Shown piece after piece: positions 1 through 8,373 of a stretch of DNA of 64,000 nt. Location of the stretch: NCBI GenBank assembly GCA_958296125.1, contig OY282444.1:2633623-2697622 (forward strand). Direction: 5' to 3'. The stretch comes from an uncultured Poribacteria bacterium (GTDB lineage Bacteria; Poribacteria; WGA-4E; PCPOR2b). The translations under genes were made by a program, and so were the position numbers. Position 1 is the first letter of the stretch. Every line of letters starts with the position of its first letter. The notes under the pieces are model-generated. The model was not told the DNA's origin. It saw only the letters and a program-made list of their open reading frames with translations, and searched no databases.

Positions 1-681
1 CATGTTTCCAAGAGCGGTGGGGATTTCGTTTTTTCCGGCGGATGCAAGATGGTCACAGGCAATCGTACACCCGCGGAGAAGCATTCCGTAGGTGCCGTGC
101 AAGGGGGTTAATTCGTTGTCCTCAAAATTGTTCCAATAGGACAGCAGAAAATCGCGATAGCTATTCATGAGTTTCTCTACTGAGGTTACAGGTGTCCAAA
201 GGCATTCCTCAGTGGGGCACCAGTGAGATACTTGTTCCTGAATCGCCATCAAAGCTTCCCAATTCGGTTCTAGCTCTGCAATTCGCTCTTTCCATGTTTG
301 GAAGCCGGGGTTACTTTCAGGCCAGCATGGATATTTATCCACAAGCGTCTCAATATCCTTGTGATGCGTTAAAATTGAGAGTGCAACTGCCTGTTTTGCC
401 GCCAACGGGAGTTGGAGACTGACTACGAACCCTGCGGACAAGATTTCGTGACGATAGTTCCACCGGGTACTGGTGGTGAGTTGGCGTTGGAAACCAACAG
501 CGGCTTTTCCGAAATCGTGAAGGGCGACGGTGTAGAAGAGGTGTTCAAAGAAATCAGGCTCTTTCGCAACCTCGGCTAAAAACGGCATCCGCTCCCGGAG
601 GCTATCATATACCGCGAGGCAATTTTCTGTATGTTCGCGAAGTGTTTCCGTCGGGTCGCTTTTGGCGAGTAAAGGGGGCAT
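1..681 (-). CDS. cas3: CRISPR-associated Cas3, N-terminal HD nuclease part (cut by left edge)
   Basis: The frame is open from an ATG at 681 to the window edge, giving 227 residues of a longer protein. It reads as a Cas3 HD nuclease: an early His near residue 16, ALHDFGKA near residues 46-53, RHEILSAGF, LTHHKD, and further on CDHLASAG, which together are the metal-binding pattern of the HD domain that degrades the displaced DNA strand in type I interference. The helicase part, if fused, lies outside the window. It starts 2 bases after the cas5 stop, so it is the last visible gene of the I-B cas8-cas7-cas5-cas3 run. Cas3 family and HD domain are clear; whether it is full Cas3 or a split Cas3'' cannot be seen. 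Confidence 0.88.
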   Translation of the reverse strand, partial: MPPLLAKSDPTETLREHTENCLAVYDSLRERMPFLAEVAKEPDFFEHLFYTVALHDFGKAAVGFQRQLTTSTRWNYRHEILSAGFVVSLQLPLAAKQAVALSILTHHKDIETLVDKYPCWPESNPGFQTWKERIAELEPNWEALMAIQEQVSHWCPTEECLWTPVTSVEKLMNSYRDFLLSYWNNFEDNELTPLHGTYGMLLRGCTIACDHLASAGKNEIPTALGNM

Positions 682-683
682 GT

Positions 684-1436
684 TCACTCTCCAGTCAACT
701 CAAGGCCGGAGAGTAACATTTGCTCTTCGGCCATATCAGCAACTTCAAAATCCACGTCAACCTGATTTCTAATTCGTGGGCTTTGCTCGGTTGGGATTGG
801 AAAATCTCCCGGGATGCGTTCGTGCAAATAGACACCCCAATTCTTCTCCGAATCGTGTAAAGCCTCACCGTGGTAGTCAATCTTTTCTGTTAAGAGGCAG
901 TAGGCACGGATACCACAAGGCCGGCGCGGAATTTCCGCCGTGAAATGGGTAGGCAGGGCTTGAATCTGTCCATAAATCTGCGGGTGAGGAAAAGGGAGTA
1001 ATGTATCTTGAAAGGTTGTTTGTGATACGGTCTCCAGTTCAATTTCCTCTATTGATGTCACCGTTGCCAAATCTGTAGAACGCCCCAAGAGCAACGGATA
1101 CCGCGGTCGCTCAAATGCTTCCTTCAACCACATATCGGGTGTATAGAGATAGAGCTGCGGTTTAACAAGAAACTCGCGTCTATTGATGTTCGACTTGGCA
1201 TCTAATTTTCCTGCGAACTCGTAGACGGTTTCTAAGTCAATGGCTTTTCCGCTACTCTGAAAGACATACCCAACAGCGACATCGTGTGGTGTTACCCAAT
1301 CCCCTTTTGCAGCGGTTAGGAGGCCGTAGATTGCCGAAAGGGGAGGCATAGAAAGCGTAGGTTGGAATCCGCTAATAAATAGCGGATTCCGAAACGACGT
1401 AACCCAGCCGGTAATGTGAGCACGAATCACCTTCAT
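684..1436 (-). CDS. cas5: Type I-B CRISPR-associated protein Cas5 (Cas5t/Cst type)
   Basis: A 250-residue RAMP-superfamily protein. The N-terminus (MKVIRAHITGWVTSFRNP, then SGFQPTLSMPPLSAIYGLL) is the typical Cas5 ferredoxin-like start, with the PP-S-hydrophobic stretch seen in Cas5 of the Tneap group. In type I-B Cascade it caps the 5' handle of the crRNA and contacts Cas8 and Cas7. Its ATG overlaps the cas7 stop by 4 bases, and its own stop is 2 bases before cas3, so translation is probably coupled through the I-B genes. The assignment rests on the start motif, length and position between cas7 and cas3. Confidence 0.85.
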   Translation of the reverse strand: MKVIRAHITGWVTSFRNPLFISGFQPTLSMPPLSAIYGLLTAAKGDWVTPHDVAVGYVFQSSGKAIDLETVYEFAGKLDAKSNINRREFLVKPQLYLYTPDMWLKEAFERPRYPLLLGRSTDLATVTSIEEIELETVSQTTFQDTLLPFPHPQIYGQIQALPTHFTAEIPRRPCGIRAYCLLTEKIDYHGEALHDSEKNWGVYLHERIPGDFPIPTEQSPRIRNQVDVDFEVADMAEEQMLLSGLELTGE

Positions 1437-2464
1437 GGTGCATCTCCGATGTGTTCTTCCAACTTTTGTGCGAGTTGGGCAATTACCCTGTTTGGCGAAT
1501 CGTAAACAACTTCGCCCGGCAGGGTTGTGTCGCTTGCTAGCTCACTTAGTTTTTCATGCAAATCGTCCATGAACCCGCTACGTCTCCCGATGTAAATGGA
1601 ATCAAGGAACCGGTCAGCATAGTCCTCCATGACTTCGCGTAGTGCCGAGAGGCTTAGCTGCCCGACTCCGTCCTGTTCAACCATCAGGTTCATGAAGGGA
1701 TGATTCCCACCATCAAGGACTGACAGAATAATCAGCTTAGGCGTAACATCGGTGAGGTGCGATGTCAGTTTCGCGCCGCCGCTGAGGAGTGGGAGGGCTT
1801 TAAGCGTCTGGCGGCATCGCCGGAGGCGGATGTCCTTCGGAAGGACCCATGTTGATCTTTCATCTTCCCTTGTGCCGCCTGCGTCCTGAATCTTCGGAAT
1901 ATAACTGGCGGCGATGTTTTTATAGCCCGTTCTGTTGACATCTGAAAACATGCCAACTGCGCCGAGGTCAAGGGAGAAGATGCCCTGTAGGACACAGGAA
2001 TAAAATTGGTGTTCATAAGGCACCGGATCGCCCTCTTGGCGCGCCATGACTCCCCAATCGTTCGTTGGAATTTGCGGAGCAGTAGCAATCAGCGGTGAAC
2101 ACTTGAGAGGCGATAAACGGGTCACCGTCACATTAACCTTTTTCTTACCTTGCATCTCACTTTGTGCACGCATATATCCAAAGACATCGTCGTCGTCGTA
2201 CATCACTGGATCCGCGGCGGTAAACGCGATTTTTTTCTCCCGCTCTATAGGGGAGCTTTCCCAGGCATCAAACTCCTGTTCAAGTGTAGTACGCCACCAA
2301 TTTCGCCATGCTTGGCCGGAGACATAAGGATAGGTATTTCGCCCTTTCTGAAGCTTCTTGACAACAACTATATTTTCTGTTGCTTGCGAGGCTTCTGTAC
2401 CGGCGTTGTTTAGGGCGGAATGCGGCGCATCGATCAGGGCTAATCCGATAAGGTGCTTGGACAT
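1433..2464 (-). CDS. cas7: Type I-B CRISPR-associated protein Cas7 (Cst2/DevR family)
   Basis: 343 residues beginning MSKHLIGLALIDAPHSALNN and continuing to YPYVSGQAWRNWWRTTLE, the pattern of the DevR/Cst2/Cas7 family, which forms the helical backbone of type I-B Cascade along the crRNA. A perfect AAGGAGG ribosome binding site lies 7 bases before the ATG, inside the end of cas8. The gene follows cas8 by 2 bases and overlaps cas5 by 4 bases. Nothing looks truncated. The order cas8-cas7-cas5-cas3 is the standard Tneap/I-B effector order. Confidence 0.9.
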   Translation of the reverse strand: MSKHLIGLALIDAPHSALNNAGTEASQATENIVVVKKLQKGRNTYPYVSGQAWRNWWRTTLEQEFDAWESSPIEREKKIAFTAADPVMYDDDDVFGYMRAQSEMQGKKKVNVTVTRLSPLKCSPLIATAPQIPTNDWGVMARQEGDPVPYEHQFYSCVLQGIFSLDLGAVGMFSDVNRTGYKNIAASYIPKIQDAGGTREDERSTWVLPKDIRLRRCRQTLKALPLLSGGAKLTSHLTDVTPKLIILSVLDGGNHPFMNLMVEQDGVGQLSLSALREVMEDYADRFLDSIYIGRRSGFMDDLHEKLSELASDTTLPGEVVYDSPNRVIAQLAQKLEEHIGDAP

Positions 2465-2466
2465 GA

Positions 2467-3876
2467 TTAATCCTCCTTGGGGAGATCGGTTTCAGACAAG
2501 TCATCGTCAACCGATGCAGTATCTTCATCAAAATCAACCAAACCTTGCTCTTGTAGCCATCCGTGGAGTTTCTCGTAGATACGAAAGAGCAACAGGTCGC
2601 GAGTCTCACTCCAAAACGTAACGTTATTACTTGCGGGAAAGAGATGCTCAACATAATCCTCCAACGAGAAGAGAGGTTCTTGAGCACCTTGCGATATTCT
2701 TTCTCGAATGACGAACCGGAGCACATTACGACATTCGCGGTAACTTTTCGCACGTTCTAATTGCGTAAGTCGCCGATCTCGTCCGGATACACGGATACTA
2801 TCCGCAATGAAATCACCAACATCTTTGATTTTATTAAGTCGTGCTTGATCCATATTTCTAACCTCCTTTAAGTACAGGGAAAGCAATTCCCAGTTTCCGC
2901 GCGGTTTTTGGGCGGGCCGGTTTAAAAAGTACCGGAGGATTGAGCGGTCTTCCAACAGGTTCTCATACACTCGGTTGGTGCGGTTCTTGTAATCCTCCTC
3001 GGATTTAACTTTAGCCCAGTTGACTTTTGAGTAACCGCTTCGGACAATTTGTTGCCATGCAATTTTAAACTCGCTTTGATGGACGATGCGTAAAAATCGG
3101 AAGACGGGGGCTGGCATGTAAAAGATTTCAAGTTCAGGTCCCTGTCCGAAGTTTGTGAAGCAGTAGACCTGTAGGGAGATATCTTCATCCCATCGCATCT
3201 CCCCAAACTCAACCATTTCCCGAGTCATGTAGAACAAGCCGTTGCGTGGATTTGCATAACCGGGGTTAAAACATCCAGAAATTTCCAGTCGAATCCGTTG
3301 AAGCTGAATATCTTCGAGGCATTTTCGAGTCCAAGCTCTCAGGGCGTTCCACGAATTGGAGTGAAGCATGAGAAACCGTCCACCAGTTGCAACAAGAGCC
3401 AAGGGCGATAGTTGGATGGCAAAAGCGCAGGCGGAACAGTAGCCAACTCCCTCAGCAAAGGTTGGAAAGAAGTTGCGCAACTTCCCAGAGCCAGTTAGTG
3501 GTACGCCCGTTCTCGAAAGCCATATGTTTGCATCGCGTCTGCCGCATCCTATACAATCCCCACTTTGACTCAGGTTCTCCGCATTAGCAATATGGTTAAG
3601 GAGTGCTTCTTTAAAGCCTGCAGCGCGGTCGCCTTTTTTAGAAGGATGTGTTAACGGATGGTTGGTTGTGAAAATCGAAACCCAATTCTTCCAACCGTGT
3701 GCTTCAGGTTTCTTTTTGTCAAACGGTCGCAGGATAGGAACAACTTCCGTAACAACCTTCTCAAGGTCAGTGGTAGTAATCTGTTCCGGTTGCACACCAC
3801 GCCCTAACCATTCACAGATTCCACAGATACCCGTATCAACAAACGGGTTGCCCATCAGTTTTTCATAGATTGCCAT
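2467..3876 (-). CDS. cas8b: Type I-B CRISPR large subunit Cas8 (Cst1, CXXC-CXXC family)
   Basis: 469 residues from the ATG at 3876, chosen because GGAGGG sits 7 bases upstream; an in-frame ATG at 3909 would add 11 residues and lacks such a site. Two CXXC pairs are visible, DCIGCGRR (C108, C111) and GYCSACAF (C147, C150), which are the hallmark of the Cst1 (cas_CXXC_CXXC) family of Cas8. An additional N-terminal ICGIC pair lies at residues 18-21. In type I-B complexes this subunit recognises the PAM and recruits Cas3. It is followed after 2 bases by cas7 and preceded by cas6 with a 65-base gap. Confidence 0.88.
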   Translation of the reverse strand: MAIYEKLMGNPFVDTGICGICEWLGRGVQPEQITTTDLEKVVTEVVPILRPFDKKKPEAHGWKNWVSIFTTNHPLTHPSKKGDRAAGFKEALLNHIANAENLSQSGDCIGCGRRDANIWLSRTGVPLTGSGKLRNFFPTFAEGVGYCSACAFAIQLSPLALVATGGRFLMLHSNSWNALRAWTRKCLEDIQLQRIRLEISGCFNPGYANPRNGLFYMTREMVEFGEMRWDEDISLQVYCFTNFGQGPELEIFYMPAPVFRFLRIVHQSEFKIAWQQIVRSGYSKVNWAKVKSEEDYKNRTNRVYENLLEDRSILRYFLNRPAQKPRGNWELLSLYLKEVRNMDQARLNKIKDVGDFIADSIRVSGRDRRLTQLERAKSYRECRNVLRFVIRERISQGAQEPLFSLEDYVEHLFPASNNVTFWSETRDLLLFRIYEKLHGWLQEQGLVDFDEDTASVDDDLSETDLPKED

Positions 3877-3941
3877 CTTTATCCCTCCTGCTTTGAAACC
3901 TAAAATCATACAACTATACGAGTGTTAAGTCAACATAGATT

Positions 3942-4709
3942 TCATATATTCTTTCTTACAACCTCCACCATCCCAAACCCCATGCTATTTTTATCCCCGA
4001 ATCCGCATGCGTAGCCGACGTGGATTAACTCCGGGGCACCGATGACATGAAACGGAGAGAGGATGCCGCGAATTTTGGTGCCTTTGAAATCAACCAAGCG
4101 GGTCACACGTCCCCCTTTTTTGTCGATGTACGCCGGATCGAAGGTCATTGCAAACGATTGCTCTTGCGGCGGCTGTCGGTACACCGCTTCGTATTTCCGA
4201 ATCAGGTTTTGTCGAACTAACTCGGAGAACTGGGGGTCATCGGGGAGGCAGTAGTGTGTGTCAAGTTTATTGGCTCGCTCTCGCACAGTAGACATCGTAA
4301 TCGGTGAGAGACACCGAAAGGTCATCTGTGGCCCGAAGCGGGGTTGGCGCAACACCTCGACATCCTGCACCCGCAACCTGTGATGTTCAATCTGTAGAAT
4401 TCCGGTCTGCATTAGCGCGGCGGCGAAGTTTTCTAAAAATGGTTCCTGAGATGAGGAGACACACCATGTCAGCGGCGAACGGAAGTGAATCTGATCGCCT
4501 CGGATCTCCCGTTCCTTTGCCATTAGTTGAGAGAAGGTAAACAGTTTGAAACGCCGCTTCTCCTGTTCATAGCCGCCTTGGTGGAGGAAATGTGCATATT
4601 CGGGGTCGGATTCCTTGAGAAAACGATAGATGGCACCTGTGAGAAAGTAATTGTAGTTGATTGGTAGGCGGATGCCTGTGCCGGTGTCGCACGTAATTTT
4701 GATTCGCAT
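3942..4709 (-). CDS. cas6: CRISPR-associated endoribonuclease Cas6
   Basis: 255 residues. Cas6 cuts pre-crRNA within repeats to release crRNAs. The N-terminal fold contains FLTGAIYRFL and then FLHQGGY, where H43 matches the usual catalytic histidine position, followed by FKLFTFSQL. The C-terminus has the glycine-rich loop GYACGFGDKNSMGFGMVE that defines the family. It sits between the last III-A gene (csm5, 32-base gap) and the first I-B gene (cas8, 65-base gap) and is the only cas6 in the window, so it probably supplies crRNAs to both effector complexes. That sharing is inference from layout. Confidence 0.93.
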   Translation of the reverse strand: MRIKITCDTGTGIRLPINYNYFLTGAIYRFLKESDPEYAHFLHQGGYEQEKRRFKLFTFSQLMAKEREIRGDQIHFRSPLTWCVSSSQEPFLENFAAALMQTGILQIEHHRLRVQDVEVLRQPRFGPQMTFRCLSPITMSTVRERANKLDTHYCLPDDPQFSELVRQNLIRKYEAVYRQPPQEQSFAMTFDPAYIDKKGGRVTRLVDFKGTKIRGILSPFHVIGAPELIHVGYACGFGDKNSMGFGMVEVVRKNI

Positions 4710-4741
4710 GAATTCACCTCTAGGTAATGAAAATCAATTTT

Positions 4742-5875
4742 TCAGGATGATGTTATTTGCACCCAACCAAGCGGGGACTTCGGTCTCTGGCGGTCATACA
4801 GAACCCGACGGGTCTTCGGAAATTCATCATCATAGTAATCCGTCCGCGAGCGGCTTCTGCCCAGACGGTAGTGCCGTCGCAACTTCATCATCAAATCATC
4901 ATCGCCTCCGGTTGCCAGTTGAGTGACCGTTTTCGCAAGATATCCCGCCCCCCAGCCGATTGGCAGGATGAACCCACCGCTCGGTAGATTTTCGATCCGG
5001 TTCGAGAGTGATTCATAGAAATTTGCAAGCTCAGGCAACCTATAATAATTGTAAAATTCTGATTCTTCATCGGCAAGCCCTTTCGCCACGAAGTTGCACG
5101 CCTCGGCGAGTTCCTCGCAGACTACCCGCTCCTGCCGATCGCTATATCCAAGCTCGCGTTTTTCACGCGGGCGGAAGAGGGACTTGTCAATTTTGATTGA
5201 GAAATCCAACGTCTGCTCGGCGCGAATCTGCTCGACAAATGTCTTGTACTCACGATTGCCTTCCCGTTTTTGGACGAGTTTGCCCTCTCGATTGAGTGTA
5301 ACCGTCCACGCGACACCCATATCCAAGGCTTCGATCGGAATCGGCGCGGTATCGCTGACCTGCACGACTCGCATCAGATCGTGATTCGGATCTTTTCCAA
5401 GCACACGCCTTTCAATCGGTTGTCCCACCCAACTTCGATTCTGTTTTCGCTGTAGTTGCTCTTTCAAATAGTTGACTGAATACTTAAAGGCTTCTTGGGC
5501 TTCTGGATTATCATCATCAATGAAACTCCACAGCAGTGCGGTGCGGATTGCGCCTTTGATGCTGCTGCCGGGGATCATCGGGCGACTGAAAGCATCTTTA
5601 ATTGATTCGCGGATTTCAGTTTCCCGTGGGTCTTCGGGGCACGGGAGTATGTAAGACGCTGATGCCTGATTTGTCGGAAGGTATCTCCGCCACCCAAAGT
5701 CGCGTCGTCCCATCGCAATGGTGAGGCGATTTAGTTCAGATTCAGGGATAGCTGCAAGTACCCTATCAAGGTCAACGCGATGCCATTGTCCATTGTCGTA
5801 GAAGCCGTCAATTTGGCTCAATGTTTCACCCGTGCCGATATGGACGGGTGTGATGGTTTTTAGTTGGTATTTCAC
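4742..5875 (-). CDS. csm5: Type III-A CRISPR effector subunit Csm5
   Basis: 377 residues from a GTG at 5875, chosen because a G-rich ribosome binding site lies directly upstream and the protein then begins VKYQLKTITPVHIGTGETL, the normal Csm5/Cas7-like RAMP start. The open frame continues 28 codons further upstream (to 5959) with arginine-rich, non-conserved sequence that I do not include. The glycine-rich RAMP elements PMIPGSSIKGAIRTALLW and the later LPIGWGAGYLAKT are visible. Csm5 caps the 3' end of the crRNA in the Csm complex. A 209-base gap separates it from csm4, unlike the tight spacing elsewhere in the locus. Confidence 0.88.
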   Translation of the reverse strand: MKYQLKTITPVHIGTGETLSQIDGFYDNGQWHRVDLDRVLAAIPESELNRLTIAMGRRDFGWRRYLPTNQASASYILPCPEDPRETEIRESIKDAFSRPMIPGSSIKGAIRTALLWSFIDDDNPEAQEAFKYSVNYLKEQLQRKQNRSWVGQPIERRVLGKDPNHDLMRVVQVSDTAPIPIEALDMGVAWTVTLNREGKLVQKREGNREYKTFVEQIRAEQTLDFSIKIDKSLFRPREKRELGYSDRQERVVCEELAEACNFVAKGLADEESEFYNYYRLPELANFYESLSNRIENLPSGGFILPIGWGAGYLAKTVTQLATGGDDDLMMKLRRHYRLGRSRSRTDYYDDEFPKTRRVLYDRQRPKSPLGWVQITSS

Positions 5876-5929
5876 AATTCCCCCCGATTGTATTGGTTGA
5901 TTGAACTGATGCCTCCTACACACTGCGCC

Positions 5930-5944
5930 CCTCCGGAGCGGAGG
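5930..5944. repeat. GC-rich hairpin inside the csm4-csm5 gap
   Basis: CCTCCG-GAG-CGGAGG forms a perfect 6-base-pair stem with a 3-base loop within the 209-base space between csm4 and csm5. No T-run follows on the minus strand, so it is not an obvious intrinsic terminator. It might attenuate or stabilise the csm5 part of the transcript; function is unknown. The rest of the gap shows no convincing gene. Confidence 0.4.
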
Positions 5945-6084
5945 TTTCCGTCGCATCATTGGGTTAGGGACTGTTTAACCTGATGAAAACAAGACAGGAC
6001 GGTGGATACTTCGCTTGTCTATCCATGTTTTCTGTGTAATCCGTTGAATTCGTGATTCAGACAATAATTATGCACACTCCTCAT

Positions 6085-7098
6085 TTATATCTTCAGGGGC
6101 CAAGCGTAGGCGTATCGCCAGACGGGGTGCGGACACGCATCCGGTGTCAGGTCAACGAGACGACCGACCTGTGTGCCCTTCCCACCCAACACGGAGCCTT
6201 CCCCGAACATCCAGACCTGCTGACGACGCAGGTGGCTCCCCTCAGCAGAACCGATCCAACCGGAGCGTTCCTCCAGCGTATAACCGACATCACCTTGAAT
6301 GAGTCGGTTTAATTCATCGGCATCCCGCGGACAGACCGGCGAGAGCGTGACGAACCGATCCGCCTCCGACTCTGATTCGAGTTGCTTTGAATCCTGATCT
6401 GATCGGGGGGTGGCAGGTTTGCTATCGAACTCAAAGGTGCCGTACCCCGCACTCCGCTCACCGCCAAGACCTGTATCACCGAGTACACGGAGGATTGTTT
6501 CAATTTGCGTTTGGGTCTCCTCTGTCCTGAATTTCGCATCGAACCACAACCCACAACCTTTGTGAAACCTAACAGCTTTCAAGTGCCAGATTTCCGATGC
6601 GGATGATTGACGATCCAGAGTCACGCGAGGTCTCTTGTCAGTCTCCCAAACGGCAGGTAGGCACTTGTCATCGCCGTGAATCCAGAGCTGTCCGTCGTTG
6701 ATCAGATCTTTGTCCCTTATTAAATCAGCACGGTCAGAGGCAACCGACTCACTGTTGACAATTTGACGAAAACGCCTCTCGGAGAGGAAGCGAATCTTCT
6801 TGAGTTTTTTGCGGTCATCGTCCGCATTAACGTTGAGATTGATCAACGGCTTGGGGAAGAATCTGCTATCGCCTGCAAAGGGAAAGGCAGAAGTCAACAG
6901 AAACGGTTCACCCGCTTCGTATTGTGCCAGAAAATCGGTGAGCGGCTCTTCCCCGTAAAACATCCGCCACGTCTGACAAATTGCTGAAAAGAGGGTGTCG
7001 GCGGGGATTAAGATTCCGGTTTCCTCCAATCCAACTCCGCGCCGCCCAAGATGGAGGGGTGATCGGAAGTTAAGATAGTAGGTGACATGTTTTGACAT
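6085..7098 (-). CDS. csm4: Type III-A CRISPR effector subunit Csm4
   Basis: 337 residues. The start MSKHVTYYLNFRSPLHLGRR, followed by ETGILIPADTLFSAICQTW, is the Cas5-like start of Csm4, which binds the 5' handle of the crRNA and docks Cas10. Further along, GLGGERSAGYGTFEF is the glycine-rich RAMP loop. AGGGAGGGG lies just upstream of the ATG. It starts 11 bases after csm3 ends, in the standard order cas10-csm2-csm3-csm4-csm5. Confidence 0.9.
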   Translation of the reverse strand: MSKHVTYYLNFRSPLHLGRRGVGLEETGILIPADTLFSAICQTWRMFYGEEPLTDFLAQYEAGEPFLLTSAFPFAGDSRFFPKPLINLNVNADDDRKKLKKIRFLSERRFRQIVNSESVASDRADLIRDKDLINDGQLWIHGDDKCLPAVWETDKRPRVTLDRQSSASEIWHLKAVRFHKGCGLWFDAKFRTEETQTQIETILRVLGDTGLGGERSAGYGTFEFDSKPATPRSDQDSKQLESESEADRFVTLSPVCPRDADELNRLIQGDVGYTLEERSGWIGSAEGSHLRRQQVWMFGEGSVLGGKGTQVGRLVDLTPDACPHPVWRYAYAWPLKI

Positions 7099-7109
7099 GA
7101 AGCCCCTCC

Positions 7110-7928
7110 CTACGCTTGCATCGCTGCTGAAATTTGGCTTTGATAATCCGCTTTCCGCAATGCCGAAACGCCATCCCCTTCGGCGAGCGTGGCAATCGGT
7201 ACTGACTGCGGGTTTTCATAATGCTTTCGGGATTTGAAGATTACCTTCAACTTACGGAAGGCAATTTTCCCGGAGCCGCGTGACCCGGAACCGCCGAGGT
7301 AGTCATCTTCGATCAGTTCCATGCCCATCAATACTGTGTCAAAAAGCGCGATTTCACTGTCAACGCTCCCCTCGGAACCGGTGTCGAGGGTGTAGAGGCT
7401 GTGGACCATCTCCAGCGGGCCGAAGGTTGCTTCTGCGGGCACACGCTCGTTTTGGCGTGGCGTTGCCGCCGAAGTGATGCGGTCAATTACGACCTCGGTT
7501 TTGACCTCCGTGTACAGCATATCAGTGTCAATCTCGTTAAAACGCTCCCTCGTCTCGGCGGTCAGAAGCGCGTCGCGGACAATCAGGCGCGTGGGCATCG
7601 TGTCTTCCATGTTACGGCTCGGAGCGATACCGAAAACTTGACAAACTGAACACTCCTTGTAGTCAGCCAACCTATTACACTCGTGGACGCGAACTTGCGG
7701 CCTATCCCGACGAAGGGGTTTATTTAGGTGCCGGTCTAACAGAGACCGCATCTTGCCGCGCAGCGATGAGCCGGGGATGTACGGCTCACGAGTGAGTGGG
7801 TTTCGGATGACGGGTTTATCCACACCGCCGATGTCCAACTCGCCCGCGCTTCCACCGATGTGGAGTCCCGTCATCGCTTCGATTTCGCCTATGATAAAGA
7901 TCTTGCCTTGAAGTTGAATACTTGCCAT
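7110..7928 (-). CDS. csm3: Type III-A CRISPR backbone subunit and target-RNA nuclease Csm3
   Basis: 272 residues. The start aligns well with known Csm3: TGLHIGGSAGELDIGGVDKP, then PYIPGSSLRGKMRSLLDRHL. D37, in GGVDKPVIR, corresponds to the catalytic aspartate (D32/D33 in characterised Csm3) that cuts target RNA at 6-base intervals, so target cleavage is predicted to be intact. A DNFNR-like region and the loop GGSGSRGSGKIAFRKL follow near the C-terminus. Csm3 multimers form the backbone along the crRNA. It lies 25 bases after csm2. Confidence 0.94.
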   Translation of the reverse strand: MASIQLQGKIFIIGEIEAMTGLHIGGSAGELDIGGVDKPVIRNPLTREPYIPGSSLRGKMRSLLDRHLNKPLRRDRPQVRVHECNRLADYKECSVCQVFGIAPSRNMEDTMPTRLIVRDALLTAETRERFNEIDTDMLYTEVKTEVVIDRITSAATPRQNERVPAEATFGPLEMVHSLYTLDTGSEGSVDSEIALFDTVLMGMELIEDDYLGGSGSRGSGKIAFRKLKVIFKSRKHYENPQSVPIATLAEGDGVSALRKADYQSQISAAMQA

Positions 7929-7953
7929 TTCTATTCTCCTTTAGTTACACCTA

Positions 7954-8373
7954 CTAATCCTTTCCTCCGGAAGCTTTGTGATAGGCTAAAATTGCCTCAA
8001 AGAAATCGACAAAACGATTGAATTTCTTTGAATCGTCTCCCACAAGATCAATTGCCTGTGTCAGAACATCCTTCAGCGTATTGACCCCGCCGCCGTGTCG
8101 CTTTGCGGCGTATGCGAGTTTCGGCTTGAGCATCAAGAGTTTGTGTGTGTCAAGTTCGCCACCTTTCATCTGCATCTTCTTGACCGCACCGTAGATATTG
8201 CGAATCTGAGATGTCGTTAGTTTCTGATCCGCTAGTTGCTGCCCTCGCTGCTCTGCCTCTTTTACCAAAATTTCACCACCCTCAGTGATAATTCTAGCAT
8301 CCAGATTGACTCTCGTAGAACCGCGATCATCTCTTCCCCGAGGACCGCGATTATCTCTGGAACGTTCTCTCAT
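7954..8373 (-). CDS. csm2: Type III-A CRISPR small subunit Csm2
   Basis: 139 residues from the ATG at 8373, chosen because GGGAGG lies 7 bases upstream; a longer frame to 8484 lies within cas10 and is not conserved-looking. After an Arg/Gly/Asp-rich N-terminal tail of about 25 residues comes a helical core (LTTSQIRNIYGAVKKMQMK, LMLKPKLAYAAKRH, FNRFVDFFEAILAYHKA) typical of Csm2, which lines the crRNA-target duplex beside Csm3. The start overlaps the 3' end of cas10 by 23 bases, indicating coupled translation. Confidence 0.9.
   Translation of the reverse strand: MRERSRDNRGPRGRDDRGSTRVNLDARIITEGGEILVKEAEQRGQQLADQKLTTSQIRNIYGAVKKMQMKGGELDTHKLLMLKPKLAYAAKRHGGGVNTLKDVLTQAIDLVGDDSKKFNRFVDFFEAILAYHKASGGKD

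Noticed and set aside
2280..2753. Minus-strand open frame of 157 codons across the cas7-cas8 junction
   Set aside because: It lies in another frame over well-supported cas7 and cas8 coding sequence and has no domain signature.
5876..5959. N-terminal extension of Csm5
   Set aside because: The extra 28 codons are arginine-rich and not like Csm5; a GTG with a good ribosome binding site begins exactly at the conserved start.
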